Assembly: GCA_009733775.1 (NCBI GenBank)
Contig: WOGZ01000296.1
Span: 1-41,179, forward strand
DNA length: 41,179 nt
Source of the DNA: Alectoria sarmentosa
Taxonomy: Eukaryota > Ascomycota > Lecanoromycetes > Lecanorales > Parmeliaceae
Direction of reading: 5' to 3'
A program made the position numbers and the translations under genes. The notes beneath the pieces were generated by a model. That model was not told the origin of the DNA and searched no databases. It saw only the letters and a list, made by a program, of their open reading frames with translations. Below are positions 31,173 to 41,179 of this stretch, in pieces (position 1 is the first letter of the stretch; each line of letters starts with the position of its first letter).

Positions 31173-32314
31173 CGCTAGCGATACGCAAGTCGCCGTGCTC
31201 AGCAGATCAACGCTGAGTACAATGATCGAATGCAGTTTACGGAAGATCTTGAGATGCAGGTCAAAGCAATAATATTGTTTGTCCACACGGAAAACGCTGA
31301 ACTCCCACGCTTGCAGAATTTCACGAGAACGTCCCACGAGATTATATTTCCGCGAACAGCGACTAAGTTGGGTAGCGTATCGTGCTATCTTTCTAGTGTA
31401 TTCCCTCAAAGATCCTTTTCCCGGCGCACTTCGGATTGGCTAGAGAGAAGACGTCTTGCTTATTTGCGCGGTCGCGTAAGCGTCTGCTGAATGATACTTG
31501 GAACAATGGCTTACGAGTGATACGGGGTAAAGTCTTGAACGTCATGATCGATTAGCGACGTAGCGTTATGCGAGGCGTTGTGTTATTGAACTCAGCACCC
31601 GACTCACTTTCCTCGGGAAGCTAAACGAAGAAAACGTTTCGATTTCGAGCGAAGGCTTTTGTTACTGACACACGTGCAGTTGCGGTAATGTATAGAGATT
31701 TGGTCCAAATTCCATATCAGAGAAGACTCAGTACAAGCGAATGATTGATCTTTTCGACACATGAAACGTCGCTTATCTACCGAAAAGACAGGCGCATGTA
31801 ATCCCGCATGCTGACTTTACATTGACCGCGCAAGGAAACTGTGATCACCCTGGGTATTGTCATCGAATGGCGGAGCACCCTCCGCCAATGTCATTCTTTA
31901 CCGTCCAACCATTTTAGTCTTAACTGAGATTCTGCAACATTCTACGTTCAGCGCGCTTCCGCAACTCTACTCATAAGCCTAAAATCATGCACAGCGCCAT
32001 TTTCACTGGACAAATGAGCCTATAGTCCGCTAGAAGAATGGGATACATCCCCATTTAGTATTCTGAGACTGACCCTGACTTGATGGGTTACTCACCACTT
32101 GGTACCCCGCAATAGCTCGTGGAGCAGCAGAAGCGTCCGAAGCAAACATCATCTAGAAGCACTTCTACCGTGCCGGATATGTACAAGGCGATGCGAATCC
32201 AATGATCGAAGACCGGAAGGCCGGGAAAATATTCGACATCTTCAGAGGCCAAAGCTTTCTTGAATATAAGAGGCTGCTTATGGCAGCATTTCTCAAACAA
32301 CAGTTCCTTACCTC
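31173..32314. other. Intergenic region between two divergent secreted-protein genes
   Basis: The two secreted-protein genes face away from each other across this 1.1 kb. Nothing gene-like is supported inside. Confidence 0.45.
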
Positions 32315-32322
32315 TATAAATA
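32315..32322 (+). promoter_or_regulatory. TATA box
   Basis: TATAAATA 39 bases before the ATG at 32354, in an otherwise pyrimidine-rich core promoter. Confidence 0.6.
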
Positions 32323-32353
32323 CAAGCCTATCTCTCAAGCCGTCTCCAGGATC

Positions 32354-33246
32354 ATGTATCTACCTACCCTTACCTCCATCCTCCTCACCGCCACCATCAG
32401 CCTCTGGCACGCCCACGCCCAGACCGACAACTCCACCGACAACGACAACGCCGCCAACCACTGGTGCGGCGCCTGGGCCGGATCGCCCAAACCCGCCGAC
32501 GTCCCCAGCGCCCAGCAACTGCCCCCGAGCGACTACACCCGACGCTTCTTCGTCGAACCCCAGCTGCAACGCACGCCCTTTGCGCCCGTCGTCGCGACGG
32601 AACCCAAGGTGCAGATTCCGAAGATCTGGGGAAACAGTCGGCCTCCCCTCCCTCCCTCCCTCCCTCCCTCCCTCCCTTCTTTTCCCTTCCCTCTTCTGTG
32701 CATTGCCACCCCCCTTTTTGTTGTGTGAGTCGTAGATTTCTGATTCGGATTGGTGGCATGTGTAGATGATTTCCGAGTCGCGTTGCTCAGCTACGCCGAC
32801 AAGACGAGGTTGTATGCGAGCAGCAAGTCCCGCTGGACGGATTTCAGCGAGGCGCTCGAGCTCGTTATGCAGAATTGCGTCCGGCAGGGGACGGGGGGCG
32901 CGTATTTGGTTCCTCGTAAGCTCTCCACGTTCGATCCTTCCTTCCTTTCCCTTCCACCCTATGTTTTTCTCCTTACTCCTCTACCCTATATTTCTCTCCC
33001 CCCCTCCCCCCCCTTAGAAATACAAGTATAAAAAAATTGGCACGAGAAATATATCGCTGATGCATTCTAGCATCCCCCGGCCTCACCCAAGCCACCCTCG
33101 TCGTCTACGCCTATGCCGTCGGCTCCTATTTCGATTTCCAGATGAATTATTACATGTCTAGCCCCTATGGTATTAACCCGGCTTCCATCCAGAATGCTTT
33201 TCTGGCTGCGGGCGGAGCTGCGGATGCGGCTGTTGCTGTTTTGTGA
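32354..33246 (+). CDS. Small secreted protein, three exons
   Basis: Exons 32354-32636, 32766-32915 and 33071-33246 join in phase into 202 residues. Intron 2 (155 bp, GTAAGC donor, TTCTAG acceptor) is clear. Intron 1 (129 bp) has a clear CTGAT branch and TGTAG acceptor, but its best in-phase donor, GTCGGC, is weak and it contains a CCCT microsatellite. The first 22 residues are a signal peptide (cut after HAHA). Two cysteines (38 and 132) could form one disulfide. The middle has helical, charged sequence (YADKTRLYASSKSRW, FSEALELVMQNC). The C-terminal third is Ala/Gly/Tyr-rich and hydrophobic (ATLVVYAYAVGSYFDFQMNY). I do not recognise the family. An extracellular location is well supported; the function is open. 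Confidence 0.7.
32646..32678. repeat. (CCCT)n microsatellite
   Basis: About eight CCCT units inside intron 1 of the secreted-protein gene, next to its weak donor site. Confidence 0.8.
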
Positions 33247-35057
33247 GAGGGATTTTGGGAGGGGAATAGGGGAGAGAGAAGGGAAGGGAAAAGAAGGGGA
33301 TGGGATGGGTTTGATGGCTGGCTGGCTGGCTGATTGGGAGATTGGGGAGTGTGGTTGCTTGGTGATTGGTGATTGGGGATGGGGAGATGGGTGCTGGAAG
33401 AGAGAGAGAGAGAGAGGGAGAGGGAAAAGGAGGGAGGGGAAGGAAAAAGGGATATGAAGATGTACCATATGGGAAATCGGTGAATCATGCTATGCAGGTT
33501 GCATCATCGGCGTCGTTCGTTTTGTTCAAACTGGCACAATAAGCGGCAGGAGTCTACTCCAAACTCCAAAACTCCAAACTCGAGAAAAAACCTATCATGG
33601 TTGCCGATGCTCCCTCCCTCCATCCCCCATGTGTCTCGGCGCAACGGGACTGTTCTCGTTTGCCTGGCGCTAAGAAGATAGGTAGATTAAACAACTTCTC
33701 CAGTTCTTCTTCGCACATGCCACGTTTTTTTTTTGAGAAGACGAGAACAAGATTTCTTTTGGTTTGTAGAAAGTTCAAATCTTCCCACTTTACGAATACG
33801 ACTTCTTTTCATCATCACGGACAGGTTTCTTCGTGAACTTGGGCTCAGTGGCTGGTTTTGAAGTGTGATGGGGGGGGTTGTTTTTTTCTTTTCAAATGAG
33901 GCATTTTCGGTAGCGCGCGGGATTTTTCTTCTGCCTCGTGGATATTACTTACTTAGGAGCCCACCACAGGGTGGAGGGATGATTGTGAGATTTTTTTGGA
34001 TCCTTTCTGGAGCTACATTTTGATACTCGGCCATACAGCATTCACTCACTTAGAGCAAGATTTGATTTTAAAAACCCCATTATGTTGTATCGTGGTTTGT
34101 GGGATAGATCATCCCTTTTGATTTTATTGGTAATGATAATGGTAATGGCATGAGATTCCCCTCGGATATTCGGCCGCTGTTATATGTTTTTTGACCTGGA
34201 ATCGATTCGGATCGGATCGGATTGGATTGGATTGGATTGATATGAAGTGCATCGTTATTATATTTTTATTTTTATTTTTATCTATGTTCCTTCAATACTT
34301 CAACACTAACACTGACGCGGTGGAATTTATGGTATTGTCAATCACTATATTGGTAATGCTTTCCTCCCCGATCTACTTGAGGTTCTCGAGGTTCTGGAGG
34401 GAATATTCGTTGGGGGGGGGGAACTTTGTGACAGCGCTGCTTCTAGATAGTAAGGCAAGGTAGATGTCGGTTTGATATTGGCGCTCTGTTGTTCACTCAC
34501 TCACTCACTCGCTTGAGCTCTCCTCGCTTAGGATATGATATAATACCACTGGCGCCGTATGCTCATTCGTTATTGTTTGTGTTTGTCTAAGCAGATCTAA
34601 TCCATATGCACAGAATAGCGTTTAATACCATTTACCATTACCCTACACAACTATCCTGCCCGCCCCCGGGGGGTCCCGTCGGGAATACTTTATCTGAGAG
34701 ACTCCGTCGCTGCTGCTGTAAAGCATCCGGGATTCTGGGCCTTTGGGCTTCGGCTCTGAGAGCTGGATGTATCCGCCGTGCATATGAACGTGATGTGAAT
34801 CCATCTAGTCCTAGAGAGTGGGGACTAGGTGTGGGTTTATCAAGTACCTTCCAGCTCAGCATCGACGCCTATATTCAGGTGAAATAACTCGCTCACTGGT
34901 TGCTTCGTCTGGCCCATGCATCGCTTTTGCCAGATGTGCGTCAGAGCAAAGACTGTTGAAATTGAAGCCCCCTCGGCTAGTAGCGTATTAACCGGCCACT
35001 TTTGTTTTGTACATATATGACCGTACAATCTCAAAAAAAAAAACAATCCTTCAGCAA
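33247..35057. other. Gene-poor, microsatellite-rich region
   Basis: Contents: a G/A-rich stretch from 33247, TGGC repeats at about 33314-33332, GA repeats at about 33399-33417, GGATT repeats at about 34209-34230, and CACT repeats at about 34493-34512. Frames on both strands are low-complexity shadows of these. A G/C palindrome lies near 34662-34680. No gene is supported. Confidence 0.5.
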
Positions 35058-35257
35058 TTATGTCTTCCGACAGAGACGACCGTTCGTGATTCGGAGTGGA
35101 TGCCGCTGTGGTTCGTGCAGTCCGGTCGCGATGCTGATTCGATTTAATTCGATTTCAGCATTGCGGTTGTCGAAGAGGATGAGAGGCAAGGAGCCGGTGT
35201 GGGAGATGAGCGAGATTATTTCGAGACTAAGCCTAAGGTTTCCGGAGGTGGCGTTGA
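35058..35257 (-). CDS. Possible terminal exon, unrecognised
   Basis: A minus-strand stretch of about 66 codons runs from a CAG acceptor at 35258 to TAA at 35058. It reads like protein (NLRLSLEIISLISHTGSLPL, ILFDNRNAEIELNRISIATG) rather than the repeats around it. No donor or upstream exon could be fixed, so this may be a fragment or chance. Confidence 0.2.
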
Positions 35258-35260
35258 CTG

Positions 35261-36073
35261 TGGGGGTTCGATGTTATGGTGATGGCTGCGAAGGGGGAGC
35301 TGGGAAGTGAAATTAGAGCTCCGGGAGGAGGTATTGAGGCCTCAAGCTGAGGCGGTGGTGCGGTGGTTGGAGGTGAGAGTGGGCTAGGATTAGGGAGAAG
35401 GGGTTGCGCATGTTCGTTGTTGTGGGAGCGGGTGGTGTAATGGAGTGGGGAGGATGTTTGAGGTGTTCGGGTGATATCTGGCTCTGATGATGCAGAGGGC
35501 GTGCAAAGGAGAACTTTCTTCAACCTGTATTCTCAGCCTCATAGCGACGGTTGTTTTATGCTGTGCCTCACATTCGTCTAATTCATTCGCGTGTCGTGGA
35601 TAATCTCGCTTTTCTTGACGGAAAGGAGTGGATGATACTTGGAGCTGGTATTGGATTGGGATGTGGTACCAGAGGCATTGAAGGATACGTAAGTCAGACA
35701 TTCTATTTACGCCAAGTCTCCATTATCATCACTCGCCATAAGTTGCTCTCAAGGAAAGCTCCTCCTGAAGAGAAAAAAGTATGGGAAGATCGCGCATCAA
35801 AGAAATACGCCCTTGGTATATGTTGAATTAGTAGGACGACTACTGTTCCCGAAATAATATATGGACCGGTTGAATGTTTTTCCCACAGCCCCAATCGCCG
35901 TTCTCGTGCTGTATCTTGCAACGCCTGTGTCTGGATTTCTACTATGAAGATGTTGTCGAGGCGGAACCGACAGTGGCCTGAGTCCAGTAGCTATTACGGA
36001 GGCGAGATTCAGGTCAAACGCGTTTGGCACTTCATAGTCGTCAGATGCTGGGAATGCAAGTCCGGATTGCGTC
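35261..36073. other. Intergenic region
   Basis: A plus-strand open stretch ending in a good GTAAGT donor at about 35690 (after GTRGIEGY) hints at an exon, but it has no ATG or partner exon. Nothing else is supported. Confidence 0.35.
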
Positions 36074-37792
36074 TCAAGCAATATACACGGGTATCCTGCT
36101 TCCATGAAAACTCGGAGGCACCGACATTTCCCTCGGAATGTTTACGAAAGCAACGCTTCGATGCCAGCACATAGCTCTTAACATCAAGGTCCACCATGCT
36201 TCATTTACGATGCTCTCCATATCGAATCCTTTCTCTCTCATGAACTCTACAACTTTCGGAATTCGGTCCACATAGAGGTGCATGCCTTCGGCGACTTGCT
36301 TACTCCTTCCAGCGCCAAGCTCATAGCGTTTGTTTGTCCCAGCTTTGATGTTCGCTTCAGCTAAGTCCGGGTAGTAGACTGCTTGGGCGATGTGTGCTCC
36401 GACCAGATCAATGTATCGAAAGCGTTTCGATAATTCTAGGGAACAGTACTGCAATTGTAGCGTTTCGAAATAGGTTGTGGTCGTTGACCAGATGTCTCGA
36501 AGGTCGTTGAGAAACCCGATGGAACGACCGTTTTTGGTCTCGTTGTTTTTGCTCTCTGCTTCCCAAGAAGGACATTGATTCCAGGGATAGGTCCTTCTCA
36601 AGTATTCAAATCTTTCAAGCACCCATGTCAGCTGCTCGGAGTGATTTCCCGCCTTTGTTTGCTCCTCCATGTACCTCAACAAGCGTGCGTGGTATACTAC
36701 GAAACCTTCCCACCAATTCGTTGGACTGACGTAAACCTCAGGATACGGAGAGAAGACCTGTACGACCGATGATCCCGGTAGCGGCAGGAAAGGTGCCACC
36801 ATACCAATAAGATCCGAAAATCCGTAGAGGCTTCCGGAACGCCGGAAATAATCGGCGTACATAATTCGAACTTTTCCATCCACGCCCAATGTTTTCATTG
36901 CTAGCGCAACCGTGGCGAAGCCGGTTGAATAATCAAACACAAAATCGGGAAGGTATAGAAGTGGGTTTCCTGGAACGATTTGGAAGCCGAGCATGTCAGC
37001 TTCTCGCGAAGGTATGGTCAGGCGCACGGTATCCGGAGTCCTGTCCCTTTTCCCTAAAATGCCCCGGTCAAAAGTGTACTGGAGGAGTAGACCAAAGCCA
37101 CGCACGGTCGTTGATGTGATCGACTGGCCGGTTCCCTCGGCTCGCATTATGCCATCATCTGGACGAAGTTCCTTCCAATGCATCCCGAGGCGATGTGCCA
37201 GAGCTATCATATCGCCAACATTGCTCGTCGCGAAAGGTCGAACAACGTCAGGAGGCATAAAGTCCCATGACCGTGTACGGAAGGTCACGGCTGGGCAGGT
37301 CATCCTTCCGTCGAGAGCCTGGCTAGGAAATCTGGATCTGGATTGTTGTACATCGCCGTATGCAGCCAACCCGGAATAAGAAGACTGCAGATAATGGAGC
37401 ATGTTCAAAAGTGAAAGCCAGCTAACCAAATCATCCTCTGGTTCCGCGTAGCCATCATAACTTCTCAATCTCAAAAGGGTCTCTTCAGAGTATGTTCTCC
37501 GTCTCGAAGCCTCATTGCCCTCGATGAGAACCACAACGTGGTCCTGATACGTCTTGTCCAAAGATGCTAAATGGATGTATGGTGCTGTGAATAAGGTTTC
37601 GAACCTGAATTCGCTCCAGCGCCATCTACGCCGGGTCTTTGTAGCCCATCCGCCGATCACAGAAGGCTGGCATCGTCGATACCCTTCAGCAGTGCCAAAG
37701 AGCGCCTGTAAGAGTTGTGCGGTAGTGACAAAGAAGGCAATCAGCGCAATGACGATTGCCACCACCGCAGTGTTATCCTGTTCGTTTGACAT
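36074..37792 (-). CDS. Conserved fungal membrane-anchored protein of unknown function
   Basis: A single exon of 572 residues. A short N-terminus (MSNEQDNT) leads into one membrane segment (AVVAIVIALIAFFVTTAQLL, 9-28). It is followed by FGTAEGYRRCQPSVIGGWA and WRWSEFRFETLF, strings that I recall from a widespread fungal family of unknown function, sometimes annotated as modin-like (memory, not checked). The rest is a large soluble region with many aromatic residues, including WWEGFVVYHARLLRY and a final WWTLMLRAMCWHRS with IPVYIA at the end. Start, length and end fit a complete protein. Members of this family and of the family at 29012-30546 are, to my recollection, often found in the same genomes. 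It is intact while that neighbour is broken. Confidence 0.85.
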   Translation of the reverse strand: MSNEQDNTAVVAIVIALIAFFVTTAQLLQALFGTAEGYRRCQPSVIGGWATKTRRRWRWSEFRFETLFTAPYIHLASLDKTYQDHVVVLIEGNEASRRRTYSEETLLRLRSYDGYAEPEDDLVSWLSLLNMLHYLQSSYSGLAAYGDVQQSRSRFPSQALDGRMTCPAVTFRTRSWDFMPPDVVRPFATSNVGDMIALAHRLGMHWKELRPDDGIMRAEGTGQSITSTTVRGFGLLLQYTFDRGILGKRDRTPDTVRLTIPSREADMLGFQIVPGNPLLYLPDFVFDYSTGFATVALAMKTLGVDGKVRIMYADYFRRSGSLYGFSDLIGMVAPFLPLPGSSVVQVFSPYPEVYVSPTNWWEGFVVYHARLLRYMEEQTKAGNHSEQLTWVLERFEYLRRTYPWNQCPSWEAESKNNETKNGRSIGFLNDLRDIWSTTTTYFETLQLQYCSLELSKRFRYIDLVGAHIAQAVYYPDLAEANIKAGTNKRYELGAGRSKQVAEGMHLYVDRIPKVVEFMREKGFDMESIVNEAWWTLMLRAMCWHRSVAFVNIPREMSVPPSFHGSRIPVYIA

Positions 37793-38003
37793 CTCTTAGA
37801 AATCGGCGGTCAGACCATAGAGATCCTGGTTTGGCTCATCGGGGCAAGGATTGCAAGGAGTCACACCGTGGAGTGAGAAATGCTGATTGATCTTCGGTAC
37901 ACAGAATTGCACCGCACCGCAGATGTGTTGTCAGACCGGAGGAGGATTGGATACCCTGATATCAATAGGCTGGCAGGAAAGGCAACTAAAGGGTTTGCGG
38001 ATG
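37793..38003. promoter_or_regulatory. Upstream region of the membrane-anchored protein gene
   Basis: The region 5' of the minus-strand ATG at 37792. No TATA box stands out. Confidence 0.3.
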
Positions 38004-38749
38004 CTCAAGTCGGAAGGAGCATAAGTACAAAGCTCGGGACCTCCAGAAGAAGCCTGCTAAGATTCGAACCTCCTCGAATCAAAGGAGAATGTTGGGGAAG
38101 GGCTGTATAGACGTCAATGGGTTTTGGATAGCAACGAAAGCCTGTTGGCGATAGTGCAAAATCGAAGTACCTCTCAAGCGCTTGACCATTACCCTTTTCA
38201 TAAGATGGGAAATAGAAGGCTGTGGGAAGATGATGAGGCTGTTGAATAAATTCCACGAGGCTGGGAGCAGGAGCTGAAAGGTCACTACAGCACATGCCGT
38301 TAGACTGAGCGCTAGACTCCCGATGATTGGCCGGAACTTAGCGTAGACCCTCGAGGAAAAGTGCACCTCCAAGATTTGTAGGCTGCCGTAGTGTCCGCGT
38401 AGCCAACAACAACATTGAAACAAATTCCTTCCTAGCCTGTAGTGTGCTCTTTACCTTGACTGACCTCAAGAGGCGTCAACCTCGCCTGCTACTCATGCAA
38501 GCCTTATGACCAATTTTTCTTTCCAGTAGAAAACCTTTCGCGCAAGCTCTGTCCCTGGCGTATAAGTACTCCGGCAGGATATCGAGCTAGCTGAACAATG
38601 TGCCACGAGGAGTTCAATTTGCAGATGTCGACTGTGAGAAGCATGTTCCCCTCGAAGCCTCCCGAGCCATCATCCCAACCTATCGATCTGCGGTTCAAGA
38701 GCCGCGCTTCCCATTCTGCAGAAGCATCCGTGGCTGGGAACTTCATCAT
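38004..38749 (-). CDS. Possible unrecognised spliced gene
   Basis: Two protein-like minus-strand stretches may belong together. One starts at ATG 38749 (MMKFPATDASAEWEARLL, then GWDDGSGGFEGNML). The other, about 38295-38005, reads LVEFIQQPHHLPTAFYFPSY and YFDFALSPTGFRCYPKPIDV and follows possible acceptors CTGTAG or CTCCCAG. The connecting introns could not be fixed. The family is unknown; this is a prompt for transcript mapping rather than a firm gene. Confidence 0.25.
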
Positions 38750-39166
38750 CTAATGTGATGCTTGAGAGTATGTTATATCTGATCGTATTGGCAAAGATTT
38801 GCAAGCCTAAGATAATACTGCATTCGATTGATGTTAGAGACGCTGGAAGGTTTTAATAATCATCAACGACACCTCGAAACTTGTCCGAGTAGTCGTTGTT
38901 TGAAGATAGCTTCATCGTTTTCTCAAATGAAAGAAATTGCTCCTCAGCGTTAATCTGCCGATGGCGGCTCACTCAAATGAAATAGCACACCCTGACCATA
39001 TTCAGCAGACCCTGCCCTTTCCTTCTTCCACAAAGAGGGATCCAAGATCCTTGGTTCGTGTATCGAACGCTTTGACTTGATCCTATAGGCTTCTTTATCT
39101 TCTGCTCTGAAGAATCTAGGGATGGTTCATGGTGTGTTTTATGTATCCGATGCTCAATGACTGGCT
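38750..39166. other. Intergenic region
   Basis: No gene seen. TCAAATGA occurs twice, near 38926 and 38973. Confidence 0.35.
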
Positions 39167-39679
39167 ATGATTGACGTAGGTTGGGGCTGGCATCAAGACA
39201 TGGTGTGTCCAAACGCCTCATTTCCCTCCTCTTCAGTCCTGCTCTCGCTATCTTATAGTTGTATCTCAGATAAGACATGCCATATATCCCCCACTCCGGC
39301 AAAGTCCGCAAGACCGGTCTTGTCGACTTTCGGCATCAGAAAACTCCTCGGCGATCCATTCCGAAAGACCGTGCATGCCGTCGATGAGATAGAGCTGCAT
39401 CCCGACACCCCATTGCCGGGGTTAGTGCCCTTTAGTAAAGAGCAAGGTAATCATTGCATTGGGTATTTGTGTCCAAAGTGTACGAATTCGTCGCTGTGGA
39501 ACGATCCAACGCCATTATTGAAGATAGCGGAAAAGAAGGTAAAGACGGCGCAGCAGTGGCAGTTGACGTGAGTATCTCAGCACTAATCAAGTTCCTTGGC
39601 TCCTGCTAGAGCCGCATTTTGCATCAACGGATATCTGCCATGGTTCATGTATTGCCTTTTGCTTGAAGATAGCCTGTGA
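39167..39679 (+). CDS. Possible two-exon gene, unrecognised
   Basis: Exon 1 (39167-39567) and exon 2 (39610-39679) join across a 42-bp intron (GTGAGT donor, CACTAAT branch, GCTAG acceptor). They give about 156 residues. The joined end reads QQWQLTAAFCINGYLPWFMY, plausible protein. The middle has KLLGDPFRKTVHAVDEIELH and a CPKC pair that could bind metal. The first 45 residues are Ser/Cys-rich and less convincing; another intron there is possible (GTAGGT near 39176, CTTATAG near 39259). No family was recognised. Confidence 0.35.
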
Positions 39680-40439
39680 TGCCATTTGCGATTTCATGTT
39701 AGAAAGGCAGTGATGTTTCTGATGACTATTGGTGAGCGGATTCTTATCTCCAAAAGTGTCCGCTAAGCCTGGATCGAAAAAGATTTCGAGCTCGATGGGT
39801 GGGACTTGTCCAGTGCGGAGACGAAGCAGCTACATAGGTGGGCAGATGGGTCGCTTCAAAATCTGTGGGGATGGCTGGGTGCCTGTCATGCTTGTCCATG
39901 GAGACGAAGAATACTAGGGATATCTGACCAATGCATGTGACTGAGAACGGCTTTTGGAGTCTCTTAACGGCAAAGAACTTCGAGCTAGCTAGATCATCCT
40001 ACAAGCGAAACCCTACCTTTTGGACACTTCTACTACGCAGCGCAGGAGATCGGTTCACATACTGGAAATCTTCTCTTGATCGCTTAAGGATTCAGCCTGC
40101 ACACTTTTCCACTGTTGACCTCGGTTTGGTTGGGCGCTCGGGAACAAGACTTGGAGACATTTCGGAAGATTGTATCCGGAAAGCATCCGGTAAGCTTCCA
40201 TTGCCTGGTATAAACCACTATGAGGTCTCGGGGATTCTTATGGGATTCTCTACATGAATATTGTATACACTGCCAGATATACCTCAAAAGCACTCGGACC
40301 AACGAAACCAATCTACCACACCTTGCTCATTCATACCCACCCTCACCATCACCCACCTTTCCAAACGTCCAAAACCCCGCGCCAAACACCCACCAAACAG
40401 CACCTCCTTCGACCCCCCGAGCCCCCACACCCGTATTCC
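39680..40439. other. Intergenic region with uncertain open stretches
   Basis: Plus-strand open stretches at about 39780-39930 (IEKDFELDGWDLSSAETK) and 39931-40257 show some protein character but no consistent splice model. Confidence 0.3.
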
Positions 40440-41179
40440 CATTCCAAATCCCACGCACTCCCACATCCCCAGCGCCGCTTTCACCGGCCCCGTGGCCACA
40501 ACCTACAACCACCGCACCGGCGGCTGCAACCTCCTTCTCGCCAATCGCCTCCTCGCCCTCCCTGCCCCCTCCCCGCACCGCCCCAACCCTCCGGATCCTC
40601 GACAACGCCAGCGGTCCCATGGTCCTCACGACGCAATTGCCTGCTCGACCCTCCCCTCGCATCCCATCCCACCCAGATATCCACATCTCCGCCGTCGACC
40701 CAAGCGCCGACTTCGTCGCCGCCAACCGCCCTACCCTGTCCAGCAACCCCGCCTTCTTTTGCACAAAACGGCCGAAAAGTCGACACGGCCGTACGTAATG
40801 GACAGGCTCGATCTGCTGCAGTTTCCAGACGACAGGCTTCGACACTTAGCTTCACGTCGCTCGTCCTCTTTGCCTTCCTGAACCCAGTCAAGGGCGCCCG
40901 CCAACTTCTTCCGCACGCTCAAGCCCGGCGGCGTGGCGGCCGCGACGACGTGGAAAACCGTCGGCTGGCTGCTGCCGCTGCTGCACGAGGTGGAAGCGAT
41001 GTTGCGGCCCGGACGGCCGCGGACTTGAATGCCGGCTTTGGAACCGTGGTCGGTGCCGGGGAAACTGGCGCGGACGCTGCGGGAAGGGGGGCTTTGGGAG
41101 GGTGGAGGAGTGCGAGGTGGAGAGTGGGAGGCGGAAAGGGAGGTGATGGAGAAGGCGAGAGATGGGGGTGGGTGAGCTG
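40440..41179 (+). pseudogene. SAM-dependent methyltransferase broken by indels
   Basis: Pieces of a class I methyltransferase appear in order but in different frames. First AAFTGPVATTYNHRTGGCN (to about 40555), then motif I ILDNASGPMVLTTQLP with the acidic ISAVDPSADF strand end. Next come RKVDTAVMD-like and DLLQFPDD pieces, TSLVLFAFLNPVKGA, and FFRTLKPGGVAAATTWKTVG (motif III region). Frame changes are needed near 40557, 40755, 40795, 40850 and 40903. Between them the protein sequence is well preserved with few substitutions. Downstream a stop at about 41026 and further shifts follow to the window edge. Relatives of about 280 residues act on small molecules, often in secondary metabolism. Either a young pseudogene or sequence errors near a contig end. 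Confidence 0.7.

Noticed and set aside
33067..33488. Minus-strand Ser/Pro/His-rich frames opposite the third exon of the secreted protein and its flank
   Set aside because: They are translations of G/A-rich and TGGC/GA repeats; part of the interval is the coding exon on the other strand.
34606..34887. Possible plus-strand gene of 93 codons
   Set aside because: No signal peptide, domain or splice support; Arg/Cys-rich stretches resemble chance translation.

Overview
The window looks like a filamentous ascomycete chromosome (Pezizomycotina; a leotiomycete is possible but not shown). The evidence is introns of about 50 bp with GTAAGT-type donors and CTNA(C/T) branch points, a very AT-rich repeat-decay block beside gene-bearing DNA, fungal STAND/ankyrin proteins, small secreted proteins and a fungal-type permease. 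No tRNA, rRNA or CRISPR array was seen. All exon boundaries were read by eye.

Layout. 1-3285: extremely AT-rich relic of a retroelement on the minus strand, with residual G strongly concentrated in CpG. 3623-6655: an intact ankyrin protein and a probable GPI-anchored surface protein. 6656-10650: mostly gene-poor, with decayed exon-like pieces at 8921-10230. 10676-16858: a TATA-driven four-exon gene encoding a large, unrecognised, NLS-rich protein. Its C-terminal module lies in frame behind a single TAG. A decayed second copy of that module follows, and related leader DNA occurs three times. 17465-18317: a non-autonomous DNA transposon of 837 bp with long inverted ends and an exact 8-bp target duplication. 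18817-21903: a complete NACHT-ankyrin NLR-like receptor. 22522-24060: a DEDDh exonuclease-like protein whose motifs are in permuted order, with an RG/RGN tail and another in-frame TAG. 24919-26030: a protein-kinase relic. 26550-28171: an amino-acid/choline-type permease. 29012-30546: a disrupted gene starting with a membrane segment. 30566-31172 and 32354-33246: two spliced small secreted proteins. 33247-36073: gene-poor, microsatellite-rich. 36074-37792: an intact one-membrane-segment fungal protein of unknown function. 38004-39679: weaker gene candidates. 40440-41179: a SAM methyltransferase broken by several closely spaced indels at the window edge.

Themes. Intact genes alternate with ones broken by stop codons that a single C-to-T change would create (TAG, TAA or TGA for CAG, CAA or CGA). 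One case (16389) is backed by an intact paralogous codon inside the window. Together with the AT-rich block this suggests repeat-induced-mutation-like activity or its leakage. The most unusual items are the permuted exonuclease next to an NLR, and the large unknown protein with its stop-separated, duplicated C-terminal module.
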